DNA of 13,346 nt from an uncultured Gammaproteobacteria bacterium (GCA_945787585.1 CALZIG010000128.1:1-13346); one strand, 5' to 3'; numbered from the stretch's first letter, positions 1-8,472 are shown. Translations and numbers: made by a program. Notes: generated by a model not told the origin, from the letters alone.

Positions 1-713
1 ACGTTATAACTATTAGCCTCAGCAAAATCGGCTTGCAGCGTCAGGCTCATCATTGGCATAAAGCCAATGCGTACACCGATTAAACTGCGCGTCATCGAAT
101 CATCGTATGCCAGCAGATTCAGTAGTGATGAATTCTCATTTCCCTCTACCCACAACTGTCCAATCGAGGCGTAAGGGGTCAACATCGCAAACCCTTTACT
201 GACGCCGACATCGACGCCGTAGGTTTTAACATCCAGATCATCAACCCCTTCCAGGCGGCTCGCATGCAGCGAGAGTGACAATGCCGGCAATACGGTTGAA
301 CCTTCAATCAGCGCCTTACGCACTTCACCACCGATGATGCTCACATTACTGTCGGGTACGGAGGTATAAGTCACACCGAGGTCAATGCCAAAGGGTAACC
401 CTTTACGCGCGATCAATCTCGGTACTGGCAATGTCGACGGTGCACTGCCATCACTCACCACCTGATTCCACACCTGCTCATTCAGCTCAACACCGGTCAC
501 CACTACACCGATGTCGAAACCTGTGATCCCCAGAGACTCTGCGGGCGCGACTGCATTATAGGCCACCGCCACCCCTAGCTCTTCGACCAAAGTATTAAAC
601 TCAGACTGGCCAAATAACAGAGGGAGTTTGATGTCACTGTCACCCGCACGTGATGGCAGACTTGTCACTAACAGTGCGCCTAACAGTACACATACTGAAA
701 TTCTCTTGATCAT
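1..713 (-). CDS. Outer-membrane beta-barrel-like protein, 3' end cut by the window edge
   Basis: This gene starts with ATG at 713-711 and is open to base 1, giving 237 visible codons; the C-terminus is missing. A good Shine-Dalgarno (AAGGAG) lies about 8 bases before the start. Residues 1-23 form a signal peptide: MIKR, a hydrophobic stretch, then a likely cut near PSRA-GD. The rest is rich in alternating hydrophobic and polar residues with repeated Gly, as in transmembrane beta-strands (for example GFDIGVVVTGVEL, GIDLGVTYTSVP, VGVSKGFAMLTPYASIG, LIGVRIGFMPMMSLTLQADF). The paired strands suggest an outer-membrane barrel with an export role or unknown function. No enzymatic motif is seen. Its start is separated by about 180 bases from the end of the upstream hydrolase gene, so it may have its own promoter. 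The exact family is not recognised. Confidence 0.72.
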   Translation of the reverse strand, partial: MIKRISVCVLLGALLVTSLPSRAGDSDIKLPLLFGQSEFNTLVEELGVAVAYNAVAPAESLGITGFDIGVVVTGVELNEQVWNQVVSDGSAPSTLPVPRLIARKGLPFGIDLGVTYTSVPDSNVSIIGGEVRKALIEGSTVLPALSLSLHASRLEGVDDLDVKTYGVDVGVSKGFAMLTPYASIGQLWVEGNENSSLLNLLAYDDSMTRSLIGVRIGFMPMMSLTLQADFAEANSYN

Positions 714-780
714 TTTTAATCTCCTTAACGCCATCTTAATGCATAAGAAAGACAATACCACCGACACCATCATTAATCTG

Positions 781-849
781 TGAATAAAGGCTCATTTCCA
801 CGCAATCAATCTCTACCAGTATTAATCGGCAAAACATGGCCTTTATTCA
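781..849. repeat. 11-bp perfect inverted repeat in the gap before the barrel gene
   Basis: TGAATAAAGGC at 781-791 is exactly complementary to GCCTTTATTCA at 839-849, with a 47-base spacer. It lies in the 181-base gap (714-894) between the hydrolase stop and the barrel-protein start. There is no T-run directly after the arms, so it is not a textbook terminator. It could be a long-loop RNA stem in the leader, a paired protein site, or the ends of a small non-coding element. Confidence 0.45.
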
Positions 850-894
850 ATCCCAACACCTAATAGCCTGTCAACCTGATCACACTCTGGCAAA

Positions 895-1545
895 TCATAG
901 TCTGGCAAAGCTGCCCTGTAGCAAAAAGTGTGACACCTGTCTCGCTACCTCTCTGGATAACAGCATGCTGCTATGTGCGACGGGTAACTGAAAATGATCC
1001 GTCATTCCATCGCAGTACGTCTCTTCCACTGCAACCGTACCATCATTTGGCTGTGGCAGCGCGCAGAATACACGACCGATACCGTGATCTTTCGTGCCGG
1101 CAATCACCCCCAACTCACGCTCACCCAACCAGGGTGCAACATTACCCAACAGTCCGCACTCAATACTGTTACCGAGCATCCATCGTCCCACTCGGTTGCG
1201 ATTAAAAATATGCGCAATCGCACTGCCGAGATGCGGCGTACCTAGCGTCACAATACGCCCCGGTTTCTGCTCAGGGTAGTCATGAAAGAGTTGACGAATC
1301 ACCAGCCCACCGAGACTGTGGCCCACCAGATGAATAACATCAACATCACTGCCATATTGTTTAAGAAAGTCGTTGAGCCGTGCGGCATTCTGTTTTACGT
1401 TACAGCGCACCGTGGGATAGGAGAACTGTTTAACGCTAAAGCCATCACGCTTGACCCGCCGTCGCAGCCACCACATATCCGCCCCCGTCATCCATAACCC
1501 ATGAACGAACACCACCAGCGTGGCTTCATTTGATAACGTCATCAC
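895..1545 (-). CDS. Alpha/beta-hydrolase, lipase/PGAP1-like esterase
   Basis: A predicted serine hydrolase of 216 residues, last gene of the minus-strand run. The oxyanion-hole motif HGLW is at residues 15-18, the nucleophile elbow GHSLGG at 75-80 with Ser77, GTPHLGS at 102-108, the probable acid Asp168 in PNDGTV, and the probable catalytic His191 in PVAHSS. The GTPHLGS block and short length match the small lipase/PGAP1-like esterases. No signal peptide is visible, so it is probably cytoplasmic; the substrate is unknown. It begins only 15 bases after the methyltransferase stop, so translation may be coupled. The first codon counted here is GTG (1545-1543); the next codon is ATG (1542-1540) and is an equally good start. 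No clear Shine-Dalgarno favours either. Confidence 0.85.
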   Translation of the reverse strand: MMTLSNEATLVVFVHGLWMTGADMWWLRRRVKRDGFSVKQFSYPTVRCNVKQNAARLNDFLKQYGSDVDVIHLVGHSLGGLVIRQLFHDYPEQKPGRIVTLGTPHLGSAIAHIFNRNRVGRWMLGNSIECGLLGNVAPWLGERELGVIAGTKDHGIGRVFCALPQPNDGTVAVEETYCDGMTDHFQLPVAHSSMLLSREVARQVSHFLLQGSFARL

Positions 1546-1560
1546 AGCGTGGCCAATAAA

Positions 1561-2367
1561 TTATTTAATCGCGACCACTAACCGATATTCATGCGGTATC
1601 ACCAGACCCGCATCGGTTTGATACGGTTGTGCCAATTCAGCAAAAGCACACTTTACCTCATCGAGCTTCCCCGGCGGCAGGGCATCGAGCTGTTGTTTCA
1701 TAATGGCGGAGTCGACACTGTTTTGCCAATAGGCCTCAAAGTCTGCAAAGTGATATGCAAAGCAATTGAGCTGCGTTTCGATCGCTGAAAAACCGACCTT
1801 TTCCAACAACCCTTCCAACACGCCATCACTCATCGAAACAATTTTATCCACCGCAGGCTGTTCCGATTCAGGAATACGATCTTTAAACACCTGCTGCGTC
1901 CAGTAAACACCGGTCATCCCCTTTAATGTATCCCACACCGCCAGCGCGCAGCGTCCTCCCGGTTTCAGAACGCGCAACATCTGCTGCAAACCCGCTTCGG
2001 GATCAGCAAATAGCATCACGCCAAAACGACACGAAAGGTGATCAAAGTGGTTATCGGGAAATGACAGCGCCTCAGCGGCCATGGTTTGAAAGCGAAGGTT
2101 ATCGAGTGACTGTTCACGCGCCTTACGCTCAGCCACCTGCACCATACCCGCGGCGGCATCGGTACCGGTAATGGTCACCCGCGGCTGTTGTTTGGCCAGA
2201 GTCAGTGCAGGTTCACCCGTACCGGAAGCGAGATCAAGGATATGATCACCCGGCTGTGCATTGAGTGCGGCCAGTAGCGCCTCACCGACGGGTGCGATGT
2301 GTGGCGCCCACAGGTCAAACTTTTCCGCGAGAGTATCCCAGTCTGGTTGATTGTCCGCTCTACTCAT
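1561..2367 (-). CDS. Class I SAM-dependent methyltransferase
   Basis: A 268-residue Rossmann-fold methyltransferase of the Methyltransf_11/UbiE-like type. Motif I (ILDLASGTGE, residues 43-52) binds S-adenosylmethionine; Asp70 at the end of strand 2 probably holds the ribose; LRVLKPGG at 131-138 is the conserved post-motif III block. It lacks a transmembrane segment. The start is well supported by AGGAG about 6 bases upstream of the ATG at 2367. It lies 55 bases after nadA and 15 bases before the hydrolase gene. The substrate cannot be read from the sequence: similarity in the SAM domain does not separate quinone, small-molecule and other methylations. The C-terminal third (after about 150) carries no motif that I recognise. 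Confidence 0.9.
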   Translation of the reverse strand: MSRADNQPDWDTLAEKFDLWAPHIAPVGEALLAALNAQPGDHILDLASGTGEPALTLAKQQPRVTITGTDAAAGMVQVAERKAREQSLDNLRFQTMAAEALSFPDNHFDHLSCRFGVMLFADPEAGLQQMLRVLKPGGRCALAVWDTLKGMTGVYWTQQVFKDRIPESEQPAVDKIVSMSDGVLEGLLEKVGFSAIETQLNCFAYHFADFEAYWQNSVDSAIMKQQLDALPPGKLDEVKCAFAELAQPYQTDAGLVIPHEYRLVVAIK

Positions 2368-2422
2368 GACCGCTCCTGTTTCAACATTCGGTTAAGCACA
2401 AACAGGCCAACAATGCCGTGTG

Positions 2423-3520
2423 CTAACGAATCGCCAACATCCGATTCAGCGCCTCGCGTGCTTCATTCGCCTCAGCGTCCGGCACGATGATCTGGTTGAC
2501 GATATTGCCGTCCACCAGATTTTCCAGCTGCCACAATAGATGCTGTGGATCGACGCGAAACATGGTGGAACACATGCAGACTGTCGGCGACATGAAGTGG
2601 ACTGATTTATCTTCGTGTTTGTACTGCTCGTGCAGACGCGTCACGAGGTTCAGTTCGGTACCGACCAACCAACGTGTACCCGGCGCAGACGCCGCCACCG
2701 TGTTAATAATATACTCGGTCGAACCGACATAATCAGACTTCTGACACACTTCATAGGAAGCCTCGGGATGTGAGATCACTTTCACATCGGGATACATCGC
2801 GCGGAAGCGGTCGATATGTTCCGGCTTGAACATCTGATGCACCGAACAGAACCCCTTCCACAAAATCATCTTCGCGTTCTTTATCTGCGCTTTGGTCAGA
2901 CCACCAAACGGTTGATCAAAGTCCCACACCACCATCTCGTCTAATGACATGCCCATCTTCGCGGCGGTATTACGACCGAGATGCTGATCCGGAAAAAACA
3001 GAATCTTTTCACGGCGCGCAAACGACCATTCGAGGATCTGCTGTGCGTTAGTTGAGGTGCAGACGATGCCGCCATGACGGCCACAAAACGCCTTTAAATC
3101 AGCGGCAGAATTGATATAGGTTACGGGTGTGACATGCTCATCGGGATCGAGCACGCGCGAGATCTCCTGCCAGGCTCTTTCGACCTTGGTGAGGTTGGCC
3201 ATGTCGGCCATTGCGCAACCGGCAGAGAGGTCCGGCAACATTGCCGCCTGATCTGGGCGCGACAGTATGTCCGCCACCTCGGCCATAAAGTGGACACCAC
3301 AGAAGATGATGTAATCCGCCTGTGAGTTCGCCGCCTTGCGTGACAGCTTGAGCGAATCACCACTGACATCCGCGTGACGAAACACCTCTTCACGCTGATA
3401 GTGATGGCCGAGAATAATCAGACGATCACCTAGCGCGGCCTTTGCGGCCTCGATGCGCTCGACACACTCCGCATCACTCAAGCCGGTAAATTGTTGAATA
3501 ACAGCAGCGTTTGCAGCCAT
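2423..3520 (-). CDS. nadA: Quinolinate synthase NadA
   Basis: NadA condenses iminoaspartate with dihydroxyacetone phosphate to quinolinate, the second step of de novo NAD synthesis. It is a cytoplasmic [4Fe-4S] enzyme. The 365 residues fit the longer NadA subgroup. Visible family blocks are ILGHHYQ (36-42), GDSLKLSRKA (54-63), IIFCGVHFMAE (71-81), PDLSAGCAMADMA (96-108), CTSTNA (154-159), FFPDQHLGRN (175-184), WKGFCSVH (221-228), SHPE (250-253) and PTVCMCSTM (312-320). Likely cluster ligands are Cys102, Cys225 and one of Cys315/Cys317, by comparison with the three conserved cysteines known for the family. GAGGAG lies about 7 bases before the ATG. It follows aspS by only 19 bases, so the two are probably co-transcribed. 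No nadB or nadC is in the window. Confidence 0.96.
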   Translation of the reverse strand: MAANAAVIQQFTGLSDAECVERIEAAKAALGDRLIILGHHYQREEVFRHADVSGDSLKLSRKAANSQADYIIFCGVHFMAEVADILSRPDQAAMLPDLSAGCAMADMANLTKVERAWQEISRVLDPDEHVTPVTYINSAADLKAFCGRHGGIVCTSTNAQQILEWSFARREKILFFPDQHLGRNTAAKMGMSLDEMVVWDFDQPFGGLTKAQIKNAKMILWKGFCSVHQMFKPEHIDRFRAMYPDVKVISHPEASYEVCQKSDYVGSTEYIINTVAASAPGTRWLVGTELNLVTRLHEQYKHEDKSVHFMSPTVCMCSTMFRVDPQHLLWQLENLVDGNIVNQIIVPDAEANEAREALNRMLAIR

Positions 3521-3539
3521 CTACGATCTCCTCTGTTAC

Positions 3540-5327
3540 TTACTTCTCTTCAACAGCAGGCGCTTTGCGCAGTCGCACACCCAGTTCACGCAACTGCTCA
3601 TCGGCTACGGGCGAAGGGGCATTGGTCAGTACACACGCCGCGCTCTGCGTCTTTGGAAAGGCGATCACTTCGCGGATAGAGGCCGCGCCGGTCATCAGCA
3701 TCACCAGTCGATCCAGACCAAAGGCGAGTCCACCGTGGGGTGGGCAACCATATTTCAGCGCCTCTAACAGGAAGCCAAACTTCGCTTCGGCCTCTTCATC
3801 GCTGATGCCGAGCTGTTTCAGCACTTCGGCCTGCATCTCGGCATTATGGATACGAATCGAACCGCCACCGACTTCGGTGCCGTTCAACACAAGGTCATAC
3901 GCCTGTGATTTAGCATTGGCCGGATCAGCGGCCAACTCCGCGATGTTCTCCACCTTGGGGCGCGTAAACGGATGATGAATCGCGGTCCAGCGGTCATTCT
4001 TTTCATCGCGCTCGAACATCGGGAAATCGACCACCCACACCGGACGCCAGCCTGGCTCAACCAGACCACGATCGTGACCTAATTTAACCCGCAGCGCACC
4101 CAGCGCTTCATTGACGATACCCGCTTTATCTGCACCGAAGAAGATCAGGTCCCCCGTCTCGGCAGCGGTGCGTTCAATAATCGCATTGACCGCATCATCC
4201 GGCAGGAACTTGAGGATCGGCGACTGCAACCCCTCGCGGCCCGCCGCAAGGTCGTTGATCTTGATATAGGCCAGCCCCTTCGCGCCATAGATCGAAACAT
4301 ACCTGGTGTAGTCGTCAATCTCTTTGCGCGATAGCCCACAGCCACCCGGCAGGCGCAGCGCCGCCACTCGGCCATGGGCATCCTTCGCCGGGCCCGAGAA
4401 GACCTTAAACTCAACGTTGGCCATCACGTCACCGACATCCACCAGTTCTAACGGAATACGCAGATCGGGACGGTCGATGCCAAAGCGATCAATCGCCTCG
4501 GCGTGGGTCATGCGTGGGAACGGGTCGTGCAGCGGCACCTCCAACACTTTTGCAAACAGCTCACGGATCATCTGTTCCATCATGGTGATGATCTGCTCTT
4601 CGTTCATAAACGAAGTCTCGATATCGAGCTGGGTAAATTCAGGCTGGCGATCAGCGCGCAGATCTTCATCCCGGAAACAGCGCACAATCTGGTAGTAACG
4701 ATCCATGCCCGACACCATCAATAACTGTTTAAAGAGCTGTGGCGACTGCGGCAGTGCAAAGAACTCGCCCGGATGGGTGCGGCTCGGCACCAGATAGTCA
4801 CGCGCCCCTTCAGGGGTCGATTTGGTCAGGATCGGCGTTTCGATCTCCATAAAACCGTTGTCGTCCAGATAACGACGCAGGTTGCTGGCGATCTGTGAAC
4901 GCATCCGCATGCGCTGCAACATCAGCGGACGGCGCAGATCAATATAGCGATATTTCAGGCGCACATCTTCGCCCACTTCGCGCTCGTCATCGAGTGGGAA
5001 TGGCGGGGTTTCAGACGCATTGAGGATCGTCACTTCGCGCCCCAGCACTTCGATCTTGCCGGTCGCCATGTCAGGGTTGATCGTCCCTTCCGGACGAACA
5101 CGCACCAGTCCACTGATCTTCAACACAAACTCACTGCGCACCCGCTCGGCAGCAGCAAAGGCCTCGATGGTATCGGGGTCGATCACTACCTGCACACGCC
5201 CCTCCCGGTCGCGTAGATCGATGAAGATCACCCCACCGTGGTCGCGGCGACGGTGTACCCAGCCACATAACTCAATTTCCTGACCCAGGTGATCTTCATT
5301 GACCTGACCACAATAATGGCTGCGCAT
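3540..5327 (-). CDS. aspS: Aspartyl-tRNA synthetase, probably non-discriminating
   Basis: AspRS attaches aspartate to tRNA(Asp) in the cytoplasm. The 595 residues match the bacterial type (about 590): an N-terminal OB-fold anticodon-binding domain (about 1-105), a class II catalytic core with motif 2 [14 protein letters not shown] at 218-231, a GAD insertion (about 290-410), and motif 3 GLAFGLDR at 533-540. The OB fold has His30 in RRRDHGG and Gly81 in RPEGTIN. These match the His and Gly that mark the non-discriminating AspRS of Pseudomonas aeruginosa, while E. coli has Leu and Lys there. The enzyme may therefore also charge tRNA(Asn) with Asp for later amidation by GatCAB. It lies 99 bases after the DUF502 gene and 19 before nadA. 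Start ATG 5327 has only a distant AAGG, so initiation may be moderate. Confidence 0.97.
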   Translation of the reverse strand: MRSHYCGQVNEDHLGQEIELCGWVHRRRDHGGVIFIDLRDREGRVQVVIDPDTIEAFAAAERVRSEFVLKISGLVRVRPEGTINPDMATGKIEVLGREVTILNASETPPFPLDDEREVGEDVRLKYRYIDLRRPLMLQRMRMRSQIASNLRRYLDDNGFMEIETPILTKSTPEGARDYLVPSRTHPGEFFALPQSPQLFKQLLMVSGMDRYYQIVRCFRDEDLRADRQPEFTQLDIETSFMNEEQIITMMEQMIRELFAKVLEVPLHDPFPRMTHAEAIDRFGIDRPDLRIPLELVDVGDVMANVEFKVFSGPAKDAHGRVAALRLPGGCGLSRKEIDDYTRYVSIYGAKGLAYIKINDLAAGREGLQSPILKFLPDDAVNAIIERTAAETGDLIFFGADKAGIVNEALGALRVKLGHDRGLVEPGWRPVWVVDFPMFERDEKNDRWTAIHHPFTRPKVENIAELAADPANAKSQAYDLVLNGTEVGGGSIRIHNAEMQAEVLKQLGISDEEAEAKFGFLLEALKYGCPPHGGLAFGLDRLVMLMTGAASIREVIAFPKTQSAACVLTNAPSPVADEQLRELGVRLRKAPAVEEK

Positions 5328-5379
5328 AATTCGTCTAACCTTATAAATCTGAATAAAAAACTAAAGGGGTGAAATGGTA

Positions 5380-5394
5380 CGGTGTGGCACACCG
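5380..5394. promoter_or_regulatory. Palindrome in the DUF502-aspS gap
   Basis: CGGTGTG-G-CACACCG is a perfect 7-bp dyad with a one-base centre, in the 99-base gap upstream of aspS. On the minus strand it is followed about 20 bases later by an interrupted T-run (TTTAGTTTTTTATT), which is too far for a standard terminator. It may be an operator or a leader stem that adjusts aspS expression relative to the two upstream genes. Function is an inference. Confidence 0.35.
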
Positions 5395-5426
5395 CAGTGC
5401 AACCTCAGCCGTTGGTTTTGTGGTCG

Positions 5427-6137
5427 CTATTTGACCTTTTTATCTGGATTACTACCTGGTGTTTCACCTGGCTTCGCGTCAGACCTTTCGCCGCCCAGCA
5501 GGTCAGATAACTCCCGCGCCGCCTGCTGGATAGCGGGATTTTCCTTGCCGCCCGGCACTATCACTCCGAGTGACATGATCATTTTCAACGCGTCATCGGT
5601 ACTCATCTCCAGCTCCTGTACATCTTCCACCGGTACCATAATAAAGAAACCGGAAGTAGGATTGGGCGTGGTCGGCACAAAGACATTGATCACTTCCTTA
5701 CCTGTCTTCTCCTGCACTTCTCCGACTGCATCACCGGTCTGGAAGGCTAGCGTATAGATCCCATTGCGCGGATACTCAATCAGGAGCACCTTGCGGAACG
5801 ACTTCCCCTGCGGCGCGAAAATCGTCACTGCCACCTGCTTAACACTGTGATAGATCGTGCGGACCAACGGAATCCGCCCTAACAGCGACTCCCATGCGGC
5901 GATCAGTTGCCGTCCAAAAAAGTTCGCAACGATCACCCCGGTCACCAGCACAATCAACACCGCCAGTACCACACCCAGCCCTGGAATATTAAAGCCTAAC
6001 AACGTCTCGGGCTGATACTTTACCGGGATAAAGTTAAGCAACTTATCCATAAAATTAACCAGCAGACGGATCACCAGCACCGTCACACCCAGTGGCAACC
6101 ACACCAGCAGGCCAGCAATCAGATAACGTTTAAGCAT
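5427..6137 (-). CDS. DUF502 family inner-membrane protein
   Basis: A 236-residue membrane protein of the DUF502 family. Two transmembrane helices are visible (about 4-27 and 52-74), followed by a soluble beta-rich domain and the family signature FVPTTPNPTSGFF (153-165). A hydrophilic Gly/Pro/Lys-rich tail ends the protein (about 215-236) and looks unstructured. The molecular function of DUF502 proteins is unknown to me. Its place between an FmdB-type zinc ribbon and aspS is the common arrangement in beta- and gammaproteobacteria, which supports the identification. It starts 45 bases after the fmdB-like stop. The Shine-Dalgarno is weak (GGATG), so translation may depend on coupling. Confidence 0.93.
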   Translation of the reverse strand: MLKRYLIAGLLVWLPLGVTVLVIRLLVNFMDKLLNFIPVKYQPETLLGFNIPGLGVVLAVLIVLVTGVIVANFFGRQLIAAWESLLGRIPLVRTIYHSVKQVAVTIFAPQGKSFRKVLLIEYPRNGIYTLAFQTGDAVGEVQEKTGKEVINVFVPTTPNPTSGFFIMVPVEDVQELEMSTDDALKMIMSLGVIVPGGKENPAIQQAARELSDLLGGERSDAKPGETPGSNPDKKVK

Positions 6138-6182
6138 TGATCATCCACATCCAGAGAACTAAAATTTTAACTACACAAGGCC

Positions 6183-6440
6183 TTAATCTGCGCTAGTCGT
6201 GCCACTCGGTGGTGCAGTGCTCGATGACGCGCCACTTTCTGCAGGCTTCTTTTTATTACCGCCCTTAAAATCAGTCTCATACCAGCCACTGCCTTTGAGG
6301 CGAAAAGCGGCGGCCGAAATCAGCTTGGTCAGCTCAGGCTTGCCACACTCGGGGCAATCCTTGAGTGGCTCGTCACTCATTTTTTGTATCACCTCCATTG
6401 CATGCGCGCAGGCTTTACACGAATACTCATAAATTGGCAT
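6183..6440 (-). CDS. FmdB-family zinc-ribbon protein
   Basis: A small protein of 85 residues, first gene of the minus-strand run. It begins with the typical MPIYEYSCKAC and has two CxxC pairs, Cys8/Cys11 and Cys29/Cys32, that should bind one zinc. The central LKGSGWYETDFK block is also typical of the family. The C-terminal 25 residues are Ser/Thr/Gly-rich and probably disordered. The family is annotated as putative regulatory protein (FmdB) but its cellular role in proteobacteria is not established. GAGGAAG about 7 bases before ATG 6440 supports the start. A predicted promoter lies just upstream, giving a leader of only about 20 bases. Confidence 0.93.
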   Translation of the reverse strand: MPIYEYSCKACAHAMEVIQKMSDEPLKDCPECGKPELTKLISAAAFRLKGSGWYETDFKGGNKKKPAESGASSSTAPPSGTTSAD

Positions 6441-6465
6441 ACCACTTCCTCTATTACTTCAATAT

Positions 6466-6495
6466 GTTATATCGATACTGCATCGATATGGGCAA
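6466..6495 (-). promoter_or_regulatory. Predicted sigma-70 promoter of the fmdB-DUF502-aspS-nadA operon
   Basis: On the minus strand TTGCCC (6495-6490, 4 of 6 to TTGACA) and TATAAC (6471-6466, 5 of 6 to TATAAT) are separated by 18 bases. Transcription would start near 6459, about 20 bases before ATG 6440. The spacer is filled by the ATCGAT palindrome, so a protein bound there would block the promoter. Read from sequence only. Confidence 0.5.
6469..6489. promoter_or_regulatory. ATCGAT palindrome, candidate operator inside the fmdB promoter
   Basis: ATATCGAT (6469-6476) and ATCGATAT (6482-6489) are perfect 8-bp arms around ACTGC. The dyad fills the -35/-10 spacer of the predicted fmdB promoter and overlaps the -10 box. 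Half-sites are 11 bases apart, about one helix turn, as expected for a dimeric repressor. A third ATCGAT is at 6524-6529. The binding protein is not known. Confidence 0.5.
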
Positions 6496-6522
6496 AACTT
6501 CAAAAAACCAGTCATCCTCATC

Positions 6523-6535
6523 AATCGATTATAAT
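6523..6535 (+). promoter_or_regulatory. ATCGAT box overlapping a TATAAT -10 element of the ABC gene
   Basis: AATCGATT (6523-6530) shares its last base with a perfect TATAAT (6530-6535) reading toward the ABC exporter. No convincing -35 box lies 16-18 bases upstream, so the promoter would be weak or activator-dependent. The ATCGAT is 42 bases (about four helix turns) from the nearer box of the palindrome, so one regulator could touch both divergent promoters. The predicted leader is about 60 bases. Confidence 0.35.
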
Positions 6536-6598
6536 GGATTACGGCAGCGGCGCATTATACACCTAAAATTCGCTTGCCAATCAGCAATCTGGTAGCTT

Positions 6599-8410
6599 GT
6601 GGGCATGAGACCCGCAAGCGATACCCCCCCCAGCGACAAAAAACGCAACGACTGGAAGACCATCCGCACCCTCCTCCCTTATTTATGGGAATTCCGTGCG
6701 CGGGTGATTGTGGCACTGATCTGCCTGATACTGGCGAAAGTGGCGATTGTCGGCGTGCCGCTGATGCTCAAGGCGATTGTCGATGCACTCGACCCGAGTC
6801 AGGTCGATGTGGTGATGCTGCCGTTCTGGCTGGTGCTCGGCTACGGCCTGCTACGCATTATCAGCGTACTATTTGGCGAGCTGCGTGACGCGGTCTTCGC
6901 CAAAGTCACCCAACGCTCAATCCGCCGCGTCGCGCTACAGGTCTTCCGCCACCTGCACGCCCTCAGCCTCAGCTTTCACCTCGACCGTCAGACCGGCGGG
7001 GTGTCACGTGATATCGAACGCGGCAGTCGCGGCATCAGTTTTCTGCTCAGTTTTCTGGTGTTCAATATCCTGCCGACGCTGGTCGAAATCACATTGATTG
7101 CCCTGATCCTCTTCAGCAACTACAACCTCTGGTTCGCGCTGGTGCCGTTCGCTACCGCCGTCATCTACGTCGCCTTTACGCTGATTGTGACTGAGTGGCG
7201 CATGAAGTATCGCCGCAAGATGAACGAGATGGATTCGAAGGCTAACACCCGCGCGATCGATAGCCTGATCAACTTCGAAACGGTCAAATACTTTGGTAAC
7301 GAAGGATTTGAGACCCAGCGCTATGATGAAAATCTGCAGATCTGGGAACGTGCCGCGGTTAAAAATCAGACCTCACTCGCATCACTGAATGTCGGTCAGG
7401 GCGTGATCATCGCCGTCGGCATCACGATTCTGATGCTGCTCGCGAGTCAAGGGGTCGCCGACGGTGAACTGACATTGGGTGATCTGGTGCTGGTCAACGC
7501 CTATCTGCTACAGATGTTCATCCCGATGAACTTTCTCGGTTTCGTATATCGTGAAATCAAACACTCACTGGTCGACATGGAACGAATGTTTGGCATCCTC
7601 GATGAACACAAAGCGATTGAGGACAAACTCGATGCGCAGGCGCTGGTCGTCGCCGACGGTGAAGTCCGTTTTAATCACGTCGCATTCAACTACAATGAGA
7701 ATCGTAATATCCTGCGCGATATTGACTTCACCATCCAGCCGGGGCAGAAAGTCGCCGTGGTCGGCGGCAGTGGCGGCGGCAAGTCAACGCTGGTGCGGCT
7801 GCTATTCCGCTTTTATGATGTGAGTGATGGCGCTATCATGATCGATGGGCAGGACATTCGTGATGTCAGCCAACTGAGTCTGCGTGAATCCATCGGCATC
7901 GTGCCGCAGGACACAGTACTGTTTAACGACACCATCTATTCCAACATCGCCTACGCTCAGCCAGATGCACCGAAAGAGGCGATCGAACGTGCCGCCGAGA
8001 TGGCACACCTGAAAAACTTTATCGAATCACTGCCCGAAGGGTACGAGACCATCGTGGGCGAACGTGGCCTCAAGGTCTCTGGGGGCGAGAAGCAGCGCAT
8101 CGCAATTGCCCGTGCCATCCTCAAAAACCCACGTATTTTAGTGTTTGACGAAGCAACCTCTGCGCTCGATTCAGAATCGGAAAAGGCGATCCTCTCTGCC
8201 TTTAGTGAAATCTCCACCGATCACACTACGCTAGTGATCGCACATCGCCTGTCGACAATTATCGATGCTGATCAAATCCTGGTGATGGATCAGGGGAGCA
8301 TTGTAGAGCGCGGCACACACCGCGAGTTGCTTGCGGCAGGGAATGTATATGCTGGGATGTGGGCATTGCAGCAAGAGCAGCAGCGCGCTTCTGAGACGAC
8401 AATTGAATAG
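6599..8410 (+). CDS. Atm1/HMT-type ABC exporter (fused permease and ATPase)
   Basis: A 603-residue half-transporter that should act as a homodimer in the inner membrane. The N-terminal permease (about 30-320) has about six helices and the block NFETVKYFGNE (225-235), plus NAYLLQMFIPMNFLGFVYREIKHSL (split here: 300-309, 310-324), both typical of the Atm1/ABCB7 group. Known members export glutathione-linked or metal-thiol compounds; the substrate here is inferred. ATPase motifs: Walker A GGSGGGKST (389-397), Q-loop Gln437, signature VSGGE (493-497), Walker B ILVFDE (513-518), H-loop His549. Gly replaces the usual Pro in Walker A but the motif is intact. The first codon is GTG (6599); ATG at 6605, two codons later, is an alternative. 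Neither has a strong Shine-Dalgarno. It is divergent from the fmdB operon and ends at a strong terminator. Confidence 0.93.
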   Translation: MGMRPASDTPPSDKKRNDWKTIRTLLPYLWEFRARVIVALICLILAKVAIVGVPLMLKAIVDALDPSQVDVVMLPFWLVLGYGLLRIISVLFGELRDAVFAKVTQRSIRRVALQVFRHLHALSLSFHLDRQTGGVSRDIERGSRGISFLLSFLVFNILPTLVEITLIALILFSNYNLWFALVPFATAVIYVAFTLIVTEWRMKYRRKMNEMDSKANTRAIDSLINFETVKYFGNEGFETQRYDENLQIWERAAVKNQTSLASLNVGQGVIIAVGITILMLLASQGVADGELTLGDLVLVNAYLLQMFIPMNFLGFVYREIKHSLVDMERMFGILDEHKAIEDKLDAQALVVADGEVRFNHVAFNYNENRNILRDIDFTIQPGQKVAVVGGSGGGKSTLVRLLFRFYDVSDGAIMIDGQDIRDVSQLSLRESIGIVPQDTVLFNDTIYSNIAYAQPDAPKEAIERAAEMAHLKNFIESLPEGYETIVGERGLKVSGGEKQRIAIARAILKNPRILVFDEATSALDSESEKAILSAFSEISTDHTTLVIAHRLSTIIDADQILVMDQGSIVERGTHRELLAAGNVYAGMWALQQEQQRASETTIE

Positions 8411-8472
8411 CTTAAGGAACCACGGATTAAATCAAAGACGCCTTAGTTGACACTTCATCACCCTCCGCACAA

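Noticed and set aside
3511..3975. 154-residue plus-strand open frame across the nadA-aspS junction
   Set aside because: It lies antisense to aspS, has no Shine-Dalgarno or recognisable motif, and its composition is what a strong coding gene gives on the opposite strand.
4324..4695. 123-residue plus-strand open frame inside aspS
   Set aside because: Fully antisense to the conserved aspS coding sequence, Ser/Arg-rich shadow composition.
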